The notes under the pieces were generated by a model, which was not told the DNA's origin, searched no databases, and saw only the letters and a program-made list of their open reading frames with translations. The translations under genes were made by a program, and so were the position numbers. Below are positions 51,174 to 63,404 of a stretch of 64,000 bases of DNA, piece after piece. The DNA is from Cardiocondyla obscurior. Lineage: Eukaryota > Arthropoda > Insecta > Hymenoptera > Formicidae. The DNA lies in contig NC_091875.1 in assembly GCF_019399895.1 (NCBI RefSeq), positions 3,410,001 to 3,474,000 on the forward strand, read 5' to 3'. The first letter of the stretch is position 1. Each line of letters opens with the position of its first letter.

Positions 51174-54012
51174 ATGTGGGGAAACTACTGGGGCGTCTGC
51201 AATGCGCTGTGCGCGTTGATCACCCTCGTCCGCGGGCACGATTTTCGGCACTTCGACGACACGGTCTTGTTCAAGATAAACTGGCCCGGCAAGAGCGACG
51301 TAGAATTGCTGGTGAGTAATACTGCGACGATTTCGCGTCTCTCCCGGTCTTCTCCCGACCAGGGGCCGTAGTTTGTCTTCTTATCTCCTTCGTGCGTGTG
51401 CTCCGTCTGGTTTATCTCTTTCAGGAACCCCATCCCAACGCGGAGCCGTATTTCATTACCACTGCGAACAACGAACGGTACAGATGCGTCATCCCGGACA
51501 CGACCGAGCAGGAGCACGAGTTCAGCGAGACGTACGACGGCCCGAATCCAATACAGCTTCTGCAACCAATATTTGCTCACAACAGTTGCTCCTATAGGGT
51601 ATACGCATTCGTTATCGTTGAATTAGATTAATCACTCGTTTCATACGTAACAGATTCGTGAAATTACTTTTTGTATATAATATATTTTTAATAGACGCTG
51701 TTCGATTATCTTGATTTTATTCTGCCCCATAGCTAGAGTCATACTGGACTTACGAGTTGTGCCACGGTAGATATGTACGGCAGTATCACGAAGACAGAGA
51801 AGGTAAGAAGATCAAGATGCAAGAATATTACCTCGGCACTTTGGACAAGGCGCAAAAGACGAAGCTCTCGGCCTATTACGACGATCAGGCGAAGAATCCG
51901 AACAGAAAATTAAATATACCTATTAAGAAAATAGACGGGATTAATATGCCGTACGTCGAAGTCGAAATGACTGACGGCAGTATGTGCGATTTGAATAATA
52001 AACCGAGAATTATCAAGGTACTGTATGTCTGTTATAAGCACGGTAAGCACGACGTATATTCGCTGAAGGAAACCATGTCTTGCGAATACGAGGCAATCGT
52101 GTTATCGCCGATATTGTGCAATCATCCTGATTACAAGCCGCAAGACACTGGAGAAAATGAAATCACATGCCAGCCTGTGGACAATGCACCAAAAAAACCA
52201 AAGTCGTTAATGATGATGGAGCTCGAGAGTCTAAAACTGCAGCATCAACAAGCGAGGGTAAATCGCGAAGTATTTGACATTTGCAGTCTTCTTCTCTTTA
52301 TTTTCTACCTTGAGATATTATTTAACACATTTATATAATTTTTAAATATTTATTAGTAGTTGTATCTTTTAATTTTCGTCAATTGAACGAGGTATAAAAA
52401 ATAATGATGTAATAATAACGGTAACTTGCGTTGCGCAGATAATTTTTTATTTGAAAACTTCACGGAGTAATGTAAAGAACACTGCTTTTTCTCTTTAGAC
52501 GATTACATACATTTAGATGTATTTAAATAAAGCTTTTATACAAGCTTTAATAATTTTTATAAATAATAGCATTCTTTAACTTTTTGATTTTTAACATTAG
52601 ATTTGATTTCTTCTTTTTTTTTCGTTTTATTTCGTTCACTGTTTATTTACTGTTTTATTTGTTGCACAGGATGACAAGCAGCAGAAAGTGTTTGCAATCC
52701 TCCATGTAGATAAGGAGGGCCAGGTCAGAATATTTTGCATATATGGGAACAGGATTAATGCTTGTTGATCATTATGTAGGATTATTAGTTTGCAGATGTT
52801 ATTTTTACTCTGTCCCTTCTTTATCTACATATTCTATCATGTTCACTGTTATTTACAAATGTTTAAATTATCCTTTTAAAGTTATATGGTTATATAAAAT
52901 TTAATTTCTTATCCTTATATCTCGTTAGTATTATATACATTGTACAGTTTATGTGTCGTTATTAACGTTTCGTTACATAGAAAGAAAAGCATTGAATGAG
53001 AAACGTGATAATAATATGTAATATATACTTTGTATGTAATTGAAATAGTTCTGTTATCATATTGCAGTTCACATATTAATTGTACATATGCACGGTAACG
53101 ATCCTTTTCATAATGAAGTAAAAGAAATGGGGTGCTTTTTATAAATGTTGAACATATTATTTCGCGGTGTGGAATTTATTTGTAATGAATTGGTTATAGG
53201 ATGGCGAGCCAAGAGTAAGAGTTGAGATACATCCACTGGATGTTCCGGATAAGCATCCCGGTATCGACGAATCGATTAGTGCAATGCAGACTGATCAGAA
53301 TATTAGTCCTGCCGAAGTTAGTCCTGTCCAGAATTTCCTTAGTGGAAAAAATTGTTTGCACGGAGTAAGTATCAATTCTAAGTTTTTTCTTTTTCTAATT
53401 TTTGTTAAATATATTTTTTTAATGTGTTTTTCAAATTTATTATTAGGGCAACGGTTGGTGGAAGTACGAGTTTTGTTATGGACGATCTGTCGTTCAGTAT
53501 CACATAGAACGAGATGGGACAAAGACGATTGTCAATCTCGGTAGGTTTGATAAACAGAAGCATTTAGAATGGATTGCCGCGCACCCGCACAAGAAACCCA
53601 GACCATTAGAGCTAAGGAAACACCTTTCGCACTTTTACAGCGACGGAAGTAGCTGTGATAAGACTGGAACTCCTAGGCAAACCGAAGTATGTTTTATTAA
53701 TTTTACTTAAACATAATAATTCGTTCATTTTATGCACGTTTGTCCCTTGTCGTTTTTTTTTAGGTAAAACTGAAGTGCGTGGAAAACCATACTGCAAGTC
53801 CATCTAGTGTATCGCTATTTTTATTGGAACCAAAAACGTGTGAATACGTTTTAGGAGTTGAATCACCGTTAATCTGTGATATCTTAGAATACGCCGATGA
53901 AAATGGACTTTTGAACGACAAGTTCGAAGCAAATTTCGATAAACTGAAATCTACGGCCTTGCACGCGGAAGAGGATAATTTAGATGAGCGAATAGCTAAC
54001 GGAGACGATTAG
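51174..54012 (+). CDS. ERLEC1: ERLEC1 (erlectin / XTP3-B), two MRH domains, 7 exons
   Basis: Exons 51174-51311, 51425-51598, 51733-52257, 52670-52723, 53200-53364, 53447-53686 and 53764-54012 join in phase to 514 residues (human about 483). Erlectin is a luminal ER lectin that binds trimmed mannose on misfolded glycoproteins and feeds them to the HRD1-SEL1L degradation complex. A hydrophobic N terminus (residues 1 to about 21) is a signal peptide. Two mannose-6-phosphate-receptor-homology domains are visible, each with the conserved core: Y-W-T-Y-E-L-C-H-G-R with R-Q-Y-H in exon 3, and W-W-K-Y-E-F-C-Y-G-R with V-Q-Y-H in exon 6. Two domains distinguish it from the one-domain relative OS-9. 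The 54-nt exon 4 has a weaker donor (GTCAGA), so it may be skipped in some transcripts. There is no KDEL-type tail. AATAAA at 54149-54154. Confidence 0.94.
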
Positions 54013-54490
54013 AAAAAAATTATTTGTTTCCACACGTTAGTTAAAAGCCGTCAAAAACATTATTGTTTAAAATGTTTAAATACCGCAGTTATAAAAGTGT
54101 TCGTGGTTTATTCAGTATAAAAAAAATATTACTTTCTATAAAACACTGAATAAAATTAAAAATTAGTTCATTAGATTATATAATTGTGTCTAATATAATT
54201 GTAAAAAGATTTACATTCCATATTATTTAATAATATATATATTTAGTAATTTCTGCGTGTAGAAAGTTTCTTGTCACGTAAAGTAAAGATATCAAAATTG
54301 TGTTCTAGTACACATACTTACGTTTACAAAATAAGTCTCAATATTCAAACAGACTTAAAAAAGAAAAATTGATTTTCTTAAAACTGAGTTAGGGGGGCAA
54401 AATATCTTCGGACTTGTAACATTCTGTGAAGCAGGCCACATCTCTGAGAGAATGTCAAAATTTATCGTGTCTTGATCAGAAATCAGAATG
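54013..54490. other. Convergent 3' ends of ERLEC1 and the TOM40 gene
   Basis: A 478-bp AT-rich tail-to-tail spacer. The ERLEC1 poly(A) signal is AATAAA at 54149-54154. For the leftward TOM40 gene the nearest minus-strand AATAAA is TTTATT at 54107-54112, which would place its 3' end inside the ERLEC1 3' UTR. Nothing else is seen. Confidence 0.45.
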
Positions 54491-55468
54491 TTAACCGACG
54501 TTTAAACCAACGCCGACGCGGAATTGCTGCTTCTTGTGATTAAGAAAGCCGCTTATGACCAACGAAGCTCCGGGTATCGGATGAAGCCTTTTCTCAAAAA
54601 CAGCGCCTAGACTGGTCTCTGAGTTGACGAATCCCCGGCAGACGAAGTCCGCGTACGGGATATCGACGCGATACACGATCGTGCCCACGGACTCGTGTAT
54701 CCGCGTGTTCGTTTCAATCTCAACTCCGAGCTGCAGCTGCTCGCTCGCCTTCCGATGGTAGCAGACGTGGATGCCGGCTTCGCCCAGCGTGCCAGATAAC
54801 GTAGTAGGACCTGTGCTGTATCTGAACGCGGCGCACATCACTGTCTGCTGGCCGCCAGGTATCAGGGAGCCCCGAAGACACGCGATCTCCGTACCGAGAG
54901 TGATCCTTGATGTAATCGCCTGCAGATAATGTAACACCAGCGTGCCGTGCAGCTTCGGGAAGTCCGGATTCGCTAAAGTGAGTGCTAGGGTGCAGTCGTC
55001 CGAGCGGTACTCCAGACCAGAGCTGAATGCTTTGTACTTCTTGTCGACGATCTGCGTTGCGAGCTTGAATCTGTATCGGCAGCCAAGCGTATGTACGAAG
55101 TTGCCGGTCATATTACCGCTGGGCGTGATCTCGCCCGAAATCACTGGGTAGTTCTCCGTAAGTCCTACTCGTTTGTTGCCGACGTAATTGACGCCGAACT
55201 TGAGGCCGTACGGCGTCACGGAGCTCAGGGTCATCTTGTAAGTCACGTTGAAATGCTTGGTGAGAATTTTTTTCAGCAACAAGTACGCGCCCTCGAAATT
55301 CTGCGGATAGAGCTCCTTGGTTTTCGCATGGAGATCCTCGAAGCTGCCGGGATTGCCGGGCTTCCTGTCTATCTTCTCGAGGCAAGGAACACACGACGGT
55401 ACTTTAGGATCGTCCGATGCCACGAAGAGTTCGTCGCGTTTGTTGATGAGCGCTTGGACGATACCCAT
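54491..55468 (-). CDS. Tomm40: TOM40-family mitochondrial import channel, single coding exon
   Basis: An uninterrupted minus-strand ORF from ATG 55468 to the stop at 54491 encodes 325 residues. TOM40 is the beta-barrel pore of the outer-membrane translocase through which nearly all nuclear-encoded mitochondrial proteins pass. Family blocks visible are P-G-N-P-G-S-F-E-D-L-H near residue 40, K-E-L-Y-P-x-N-F-E-G, F-G-V-N-Y-V-G, E-Y-R-S-D-D-C-T-L-A-L-T-L-A-N-P-D, L-H-Y-L-Q-A-I-T, the H-x-C-Y-H-R-K-A-S-E-Q-L-Q-L-G-V-E strand, and a C-terminal beta signal ending in G-V-G-L-N-V-G. The N terminus is short, with a C-V-P-C pair in place of the long Pro-rich leader of vertebrates. A TTTCAG acceptor (exon start 55510) lies 41 nt upstream of the ATG, implying a noncoding first exon. 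Lack of coding introns raises the possibility of a retroposed paralogue. Confidence 0.92.
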   Translation of the reverse strand: MGIVQALINKRDELFVASDDPKVPSCVPCLEKIDRKPGNPGSFEDLHAKTKELYPQNFEGAYLLLKKILTKHFNVTYKMTLSSVTPYGLKFGVNYVGNKRVGLTENYPVISGEITPSGNMTGNFVHTLGCRYRFKLATQIVDKKYKAFSSGLEYRSDDCTLALTLANPDFPKLHGTLVLHYLQAITSRITLGTEIACLRGSLIPGGQQTVMCAAFRYSTGPTTLSGTLGEAGIHVCYHRKASEQLQLGVEIETNTRIHESVGTIVYRVDIPYADFVCRGFVNSETSLGAVFEKRLHPIPGASLVISGFLNHKKQQFRVGVGLNVG

Positions 55469-55510
55469 CGTAACGGAGATGTCCGGCTTCTCCAGCGAGT
55501 AACCAATTTA

Positions 55511-58500
55511 TCTGAAATCAATTGATTTTAACGCGCGGTTTCGATATGCATCCATTTTCATATTGTACTCGGTTTCAATGTGTATGCATATACATATAAT
55601 ACATATATTTTACCGCATTAAAGATAGTTTTGTTATAATCTATATTGTTTTAACGATAACGAAGAAATCTTTTAAACTTATATTAAAATAAATTATGATT
55701 TCTCAAATACAAGATTATATATATTATTATATAAAGTTGTTTCAGCATTAGCGTTACATATTCGTTGTGAACTAAAAATGTTTTTTTTTTTTCCTTCAAC
55801 GTATAATTAATGGGACAAGTGGAAGTAGTAACAGCAACGATAGCAATAGCGGCAGCAATAATAACAATAGTATTATTTATAATTATATTTATCATTAACA
55901 TACTTCGATAGAATTATACATATCATTAATTATAATCGCCGTGGTCATGATTATCTTCACTTATATACACGTGCATACGTATATATGCGTAGACACCCAT
56001 GAAAGCACACCTGACAGCGCGAACACTTTACGCTGTCATATATACAGAGCGTCTCAGAAATCGCACACCATTTCTATTAATTCATCGGCAAATTAAAAAT
56101 CCACCACCATTCTCCGTGAGTGAAAGCTCGATTGGACTTCGCCTTTCGCGTCTACCACGCTCAGCATATCAAATATCTCGACCAGATGCGCCTTTAATTA
56201 TTCAAAATCTGTTGCACTTTTATCATTCGTGTGCATGCCTCGAGGCCTTGTTCAAAAGTCCCCTTCCCCATTTAAAAGTTAATCATCGGGCAATGAAAGA
56301 TTATCGGTACAATTGTTATTCTTCGGCAAGTAATGTAGACGTGCGCGATTTTTGGAACACCCCACGTACGCATATATGTATATATATATTTTACAGGCGA
56401 AATTTTTTTTTTACTTTATTAGAATGTTGCATGTACACAGGGTGGCCCAGAAACGGCGTTGTATCAGTAATTGAATTTGATTGTTCCTTGACCAAGGAAC
56501 CTTTCAGTGAATTGGCTAAATCAATCGTCAAAGATTTCATCCATACAGAAAGTAATTAATTCGAACATGCCCGCTGACGACTGTGCGATTTAAGCAAAAC
56601 GTACGTAAGAAGGAAAAGAGGGATTGTGTATCAGAAGCCTCTGGCGAAGTCGCAGTTTTACAAGGTCTAATTATAATCTGGAGGCTGGCAAACAACCGAG
56701 GATTAACAGAAACGAGCGGTTTGCAATTTGTGGATGGTAATTACCGGTACCGCGATGCATAATACTATCGTGCTACATTGCTACTGCGAAAAAGCATGCT
56801 TACCTTGCTCTATTCTTTTTTTTTTCTCTTTTCTAGAAAAGATTAAACCTTAAAGTATTCAAACACATCTTAATAAGCGCACAAATCAATTCTTTTCTTT
56901 TCCTTTTTTTTTCTTTTTACTACAAAAATCTGAAATACATTAATGTGAATATTCCTCATATCTCGCACCAACTATGTAAAAGCTCACTCCCTCCATCGAA
57001 ATAAATATCACACGCTGTTAGATTTAATTACTGCTCTAATGAGGACTATAAGTATAATTAAAATATTACAAGCGCATACTTATTGATATGGCTATCAGGA
57101 TATAAAGATTCATTTTTATAACATTAAATTTTTCTAAGTGGATTATATATGCTGTCTTATTTACAAAATATAGTCTGCGTAGAACTGTTCGATAGACCAC
57201 ACAATTGACGATTAACTCACCGCGCACTTGGAATCCTACTGTTTTTATGTACAGTAAAAAATCTTAAAAATCGATGTGCATCGCGGTACAAGAAGAGGAA
57301 TCTCGCTTCAGAGGAAGAATTTAGGACTTCGCCAAAACGTCTGGGAACGCGAAAAGTATTCTTTTGCAAAATGTGTTGTAAAACATCTAGCGAAAACAAA
57401 TTTTTTTTTAATGTCTGCAACGAATTCTCTTCTTCCTAAATCGGGATGGCCACACAAACATCCCTAAGTTTAAAATAATTATTTATACGAACAAAATAAC
57501 ATGTCTCGCATTATAATACGTGCGCAACAAGCCAAAATCTTTATAATATAATTTTATATTTCAATATATATATATGTAACAATTGAGAATCTTTTTTGTT
57601 TTTTTTTTCTTTCTTTTTTTTTTTTTTTTTTTGAATAGAAAACAAAGGTTTGAGGAGTTTACACCATGCCATTCACGTGGATCTCAGACTCGTTAAAACA
57701 TCTTATGAGAAATACTACAAAGTATCTTAGTAACTTTATCTTATTTTTCGTTCTATTTCATACGAACCATTTTTAATGATAGCAATTATTCGGTTCTGTC
57801 TAAGTATAATAAGCTATATGCACTAGAGCTCCTCTGTAAATGCAATTGTACTTAACAAATTATGAGCAAATTCTTTTATTATAATTTACTAACAGTGTAC
57901 CGCTAACTGTGTTCCCGACCCATATATTATCCTCTCTGGTGCAACAACGACTCCTACATATGGTTTAAAAATCTCGAGCTATTATTATTTCGGTGAAAAT
58001 TAATCGACACCAAACTATTAAGACAGTAGATAAAAAGAAAAAGAAAACTAGTTCATATGTTTTGCCATACCCGATAAGAGAGCATATTACAATACTTAAA
58101 AATGAGATGTAAATTCTTTACTTAAAAAATAACATAGAGGACCTATATATGACAAGTCAAGTCCAGCGGGAGTACATAATTCAAAATTGCGACATTATCA
58201 GGTCAGGAAGTCGGATAAATATATCTTACTCCCCACGCACGTTTATAAAAACAATTGTATATATTATATGTATGTATATCGAGATAATTTGTACACATTC
58301 TTTTACGTATGGATTTAACTTGTTACTATTTTTTTTTTTAACGTGCACTAATGCAACTGTTTCAACAAAATTATTTCGCGAATATTGAAACGTTTCATTT
58401 CTGTTTCATGGACACTGAAGAAAACCGTGTAAAACACATTAAGATAAAGAAAAAAAATTTTGTGACTTCCTGCACACATAAAGCTCATCGCAATATATTC

Positions 58501-58587
58501 TTCGCGTCTTTACGCGCAGGTGACGTGTATGTATCTGACCTGTGCATTCTTTGTTAGTCATTTGAGATATTACCACTGTTCCAAGAC
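55511..58587. other. AT-rich spacer with transposon-end remnants
   Basis: About 3 kb between the TOM40 leader acceptor and the Rab7 stop. I see no gene. It holds an AGCAATAATAACAATAG-type simple repeat at about 55830-55880, transposon-terminus-like motifs at about 56042 and 56437, T-rich tracts (57598-57632) and, at its right end, the Rab7 3' UTR. A 186-codon frame at 55999-56559 is Arg/Ile/Phe-rich, with no recognisable domain, and is not called as a gene. Confidence 0.5.
56042..56470. mobile_element. Possible remnants of a Tc1/mariner-like element
   Basis: Two related motifs occur in the same orientation: ACAGAGCGTCTCAGAAATCG near 56045 and ACAGGGTGGCCCAGAAACGG near 56437. Both resemble the ACAGGGTG-type termini of insect Tc1/mariner-like elements. 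No transposase coding survives between them. They may be a nested or rearranged pair of ends, or copies of one non-autonomous family. Confidence 0.35.
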
Positions 58588-59516
58588 CTAGCAAGCACAT
58601 GAATCACCTCTGCCGTTGCTTCTTTGGTCATTGGTCAATTTGATTTGATCCGGGAATTCATTGTAAAGTTCCACCTATAATTTATATAGACAAAAATATA
58701 ATTACGTAACGTAAATTAAAAAAAAAGAAAAAAAAATTAATTCAACTCAATAAACTCACTTCACTTTCTTGAGCTAAAGCGTTTTTAGCTATCGTTTGGA
58801 AAGCTTGCTCGACATTAATAGCCTCTTTTGCACTAGTTTCGAAATATGGAATATTGTTCTTTGATTGACACCACTGTTGTGCTCTCTTGCTTGAGACCTA
58901 AATCATAAAAATTAAGCATATCATAAATTACATAAAAACATCACGCTTTTATATAATATTCAGTACAACATTTAAATTCAGTACTATAAAAACAAATTAA
59001 ATTATTCGTAAACGTTCGAAATTTATTTTACATACCGCTCTTGATTCAAGATCTACTTTATTCCCGAGCACGACAAACGGAAAGTTGTCCGGATCTCGAG
59101 GCGACGCTTGAATTAAAAATTCATCCCTCCATGAATCTAAGGATTTGAAGCTAGTTGGAGCAGACACATCAAATACCAACACGCAACAGTCTGCGCCTCT
59201 GTAGAAAGCCACTCCTAATGATTGAAACCTTTCCTGCCCGGCGGTGTCCCAAATCTAGGATAAAAAAAAACGCCGTTAAATGTACATGTAATCGGAAAAA
59301 AATTCTTAATAAAACTGAATTAATTGCGAGGATTACCTGCATAGTGACTATTCTATCCTCCACCATCACTTCCTTGGTCAAAAAATCTGCTCCTATTGTC
59401 GCTTTGTATTGGTTACTAAACTTCTTATTGACATACTGGTTCATCAAAGAAGTTTTTCCAACTCCCGAATCCCCAAGGATAATCACTTTCAGCAGTACTT
59501 TCTTGCGAGACGCCAT
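58588..59516 (-). CDS. Rab7: Rab7 small GTPase, 4 coding exons
   Basis: Minus-strand exons 59516-59337, 59254-59036, 58897-58760 and 58674-58588 join in phase to 207 residues, the size of Rab7 in other animals. It controls late endosome and lysosome fusion, autophagosome maturation and retromer recruitment. All GTPase motifs are intact: P-loop G-D-S-G-V-G-K-T at residues 15-22, switch I with T-I-G-A-D-F, switch II W-D-T-A-G-Q-E at the start of exon 2, N-K-V-D, and E-T-S-A-K. The C terminus is C-A-C, the double geranylgeranylation signal. A TTGTAG acceptor (exon start 59522) just upstream of the ATG implies a noncoding first exon. Confidence 0.97.
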
Positions 59517-59521
59517 TCTTT

Positions 59522-61709
59522 GCTACAAATTAAAAAAAATATATAAAAATAAAAATAAAAAAAAATAAAAACAATTTTAAATTATTCTTAAATGCATAAA
59601 TGCTTTATTATTAGAGATTATTACGCAATTAAAAAATAAAAACCTTAACAATTAATACAGAACTGTATTAACTATGATGCAGTGTAAGAATCCTCTTTAA
59701 TCAAGTAAATAATTTATGAACAAAGAGCACACGCGAAATTATTATTTATTACTTCGTAAACAATTTATATCAATATAAATCTTTCATATATATATATTTC
59801 TAAATTCTTAAAAACGATTAAAATATTCAACACTCAACAATAATTTGCAATATTCAAAAATTTGAAAATACCACCACTGTTTTAACAATAAAAAAATAAC
59901 AATTTTTTTAAAAAAAGTTCTATTGTATCAAACAAAAAATCTCCAATGTCAAAGGCATTCAGCATCGCCTCTCGCGCTGTAAATACCAGAGAGATCAGCC
60001 TCTGACATTACACTATACCCGTGCCCTTTACCCCGCTATTCACATAATTATCGCGCACCGAACAAAAGTCACCAAATGACGCGACCAGGAAATTGAGCTT
60101 CAAGCGTCCGGGAGTAATGATCGATCGTATGAATCATCCAACGGCGTCGAGGAAAAGTTCTCCGTGTGGCAATGACGTGCGACGCACTCGCCGAGGAGAA
60201 AAAAAAAGCCACGCTAAAGCGAAAGAGAAAGAGAGAGTAAGAGCAAAAGAGAGAGAGAGAGAAAAAGAGAACGAGCAAACGGGCGACTTTGCTCCGAGAC
60301 TCCTGGCGGTTGATCCGTCAAGCGAATCGTTCTGAAAATCTGCGAGGATCGGGTTTTAACGAGAGCGATAAGGGAGATGGGCGAGACGCCGCGGCGCGAG
60401 AAAAGACGTTTGCTCGGCCGCGCGTCCTGACGCCTTCGACGAAAGCTGTCACACGCAGAGAAAGAACCGTAGCACTCGGTTACACGGGCGCAGGGCCCGA
60501 CGATAATAATAATACCCGGACGGGCGGGTGCGAGCCACGTCGACCGCGGCACGACGAGCTAATATTATAATTACCGCAGGCGAGAAGAGCCGAGAGGACG
60601 TAACGGAGACCGGGACGTCACGGAAGTTTTCGTTTACCTGGGGGCCAACTTGTCAGGGAACACAGCCTGCGAAAACACCTCCGCGCTCCAGCGCTTCACA
60701 CAAAGAAAATGGCGTGTTATGAAATCACGAGAGTGTGACAACGATGTCGTCACCTGTTCGTGCTTCGCCTTTCCTCCCTTATCGACCGAGGTATGATCGA
60801 GTGCACATCTCGCAGCGAGGCCTGGATCGACGATTTGCGACTCTGTTCAAAACATATCGATATAGCTTCTCGCCGAATTTTGTATGCACGAGGTGTCTAA
60901 AAATGAAGATCAAGACATTAGACTTTAGGAGGGATACGAGAGAGGTAATTATAAATTGATAAATAACAAGGTTGCATTTAATTTTTAAATATATATCTGA
61001 GAAAATATACTTCAAGTACCTAATAATTGTTATTACGACTGTCGTTATAAGTAGACATATTCACGATGTGTATATTATACATTTACAAATTTAAATTTTC
61101 GCACGTGCTCACGGATTGATTCAGATTTTTTTTTAATCACGCTAATTAGTTAAATAATTTTCTGCGCGTTGAATTTAAATTAAATATTTTGGAAGAAAGT
61201 GTCTTCCCACTATACTTATAATTAATTAACATTATAATTATTATTCAAATAGTTTATAAATAGCTGAAAGTAATTGTAAGTTAAACTTGTAGTTAGACAT
61301 GTTTGCCTCATACATGTCGTACATCATAATACGCCGATAAATTTAATAATATCAAGGGCAGATCATTACGTCAAAATAAATGTCCGTACGGTACTTTGTC
61401 ATCTTTTAATGCAGCATAATGTCAGAAATAAAAGCAAGCCGTAAAATTAAGAGATGCTCACGGTGGCAACTTACATTGTTGATCGTTTGTTGCCATAATA
61501 TTGATATTGTAAAATGTACTTCCGCAAATTTTTCACGTTCGCTGAACAGTTTGTACAGCTGCCGTTGCAATGTTGAAAATGTCAGTTCTCAGATGCGTGC
61601 AAAAGTATAAAGCGTATTTATGCAGGTATAAAAGTTCACTAATTATTGCTAGACTTGATTCCGCGTCTATTACCTTCCCTCGAACAGTTTATTAATTCTT
61701 CCCTTTCGC
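59522..61709. other. Rab7 leader intron, CpG-rich promoter and intergenic spacer
   Basis: The Rab7 leader intron likely runs from 59523 to 60637, because a good minus-strand donor (CCCCAG then GTAAAC) ends an exon at 60638. The block 60100-60860 is GC- and CG-rich with a GAGAGA tract near 60220-60280 and is the probable Rab7 promoter region. From 60960 the DNA is AT-rich and contains the unseen promoter of the lipase gene. Plus-strand frames here are Arg/Lys-rich and unsupported. Confidence 0.45.
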
Positions 61710-63404
61710 ATGATGAAGACTGTTGCTATAATACTTGTCATTTTTCTTGTGCAATGTGCTTATTTACGTGCTGAACCTAGACCAGGAATGAAAGAGAATG
61801 TAGGCAAGATGCTTCATTCAGACTCTTGCATTTTTGGCGTTAACTCGGTATCGACATACTTTTACAATAGGTAAAAAATTGTGAAGATCTGTGTATCAAT
61901 CTTGTGCTTGTTATATCCATAATTTTGTTTTATTTTTAGTAATATAAAAGGTGAAAATGTCAGCCTCGAGAGTATTTGCAATGATCCAAGACAATTCGAT
62001 TCAACGGAAAAAATCGCTTTTGTAACTCATGGCTTTGTCAGTTCTCCAAAATCGACTGCCTTTCAAAATATGACTTCAGAATTAGTGCAAGTAAGTATCA
62101 CATATTAGCGTAAGTAATTGGAATGGAAATAATAACGGCCCTAAAAAAATCAACAGTCTTATATCAATATGAAATAATACAAAAGTATTGTAAAACATAG
62201 CAAGGAATAAAACGAACTACGATTCTTGATGAAGAATCTGCTAAACTAAATTTTTACCTTTACAGGCCGGCTACTCGGTATTTATGACGGATTGGTCTCA
62301 AGGAGCTTGTACTGAAGGGATACCTATTTTTAAATTTGTGGGATATCCTAGTGCAGTGCGCAATACTCGTGAGATAGGTCAATTCTTAGCAAGGTATAAC
62401 ACCTAAAAAAAAAAAATTTCAATATTAATTAAAGCAGTAATTAAAAATAGATTAACTTACATAATACTTACACAATACAGTTAATATGTTATGCAAAATA
62501 ATTCACATAATTAATTGCATTTTCTCTTGCAGAATTATCTATAAAATAACGTATAAGTGCAAAGTTCCTTTGAAAAATTTCACATTAATTGGTCATAGTC
62601 TTGGCGCACACGTGTCCGCCTTTGCTGCAAAAGAGATTAAAAAGTTAACAAACGCTTCAATTCCACTTCTCCTGGCCGCCGATCCTGCAGATCCATTGTT
62701 CGGAACAAGAAAATGCGATGAGAGACTTTGTAAAACAGATGCTGACCATATAGTCGTTGCTCACACATCGATTCTTGGGATACCATACGATGTAGGTCAT
62801 GTGGACTTGCAGTACAATAATGGAAAATGGCAACCAGGATGTAACAGTAAGAAATCAATGCCATTCAAGTTTGTTGTGTTACTGAAACAACTGGGAAAAA
62901 ACGATATAGAGTTATAAATAAAACAAATTTATATTTTAGTTGCGGATGTTTCTTGCTCACATGGCAAATCTGTTGAGTATTTAACAGATGTATTGAAAAG
63001 TAATTGCAGTTTCCCTGGTATTCCTACAGAGTAAGTTCCTTCCTTCAGTATGGTTCAACTTAGTTACTTTCATGCATTTTTCTGAAAAGTTTCTTATTAT
63101 ATTAAATTATACAAATGTATAAGACATATTGCATGCATAATTAATTCCTTTTTTTTAGATACAGAAAACTAGATCTATTTCCAAGGTATGAACAAAACGC
63201 TACTTGAGATTATTCGTGCTATTTTGTGGCTATATATTATTTCATTTTTTTAGGGAGCCTCCTTATCCCAGTTCTAACACAACAGATTGTATTCTTGTGA
63301 ACAAGAAAATATATGACAGTAACAATCCCATAAAGGGACGATACTACGTATTCGTTAAAAATCCCGAATGTACGCAAGAAACTTTCAGTTGCGAACAGCA
63401 ATAA
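61710..63404 (+). CDS. Secreted lipase, phospholipase A1-type (pancreatic lipase family), 7 exons
   Basis: Exons 61710-61870, 61940-62090, 62266-62393, 62533-62846, 62940-63030, 63159-63185 and 63254-63404 join in phase to 340 residues. The N terminus (residues 1 to about 22) is a signal peptide. The pancreatic-lipase fold is indicated by F-V-T-H-G-F, the nucleophile elbow G-H-S-L-G with Ser169, Asp197 in A-A-D-P-A-D-P-L-F, and His259 in C-S-H-G-K-S-V-E-Y, so the triad is intact. The short lid between the cysteines of K-C-D-E-R-L-C and the G-H-V-D-L-Q-Y-N-N-G segment are typical of hymenopteran phospholipase A1 proteins, the group that includes wasp and ant venom allergens. Nothing in the sequence shows venom-gland expression; digestive or other roles are equally possible. 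Exon 6 is only 27 nt. AATAAA at 63462-63467 and 63501-63506. Confidence 0.9.

Noticed and set aside
55999..56559. 186-codon ORF
   Set aside because: It runs across transposon-end-like motifs and AT-rich sequence, has no recognisable domain and no upstream promoter.
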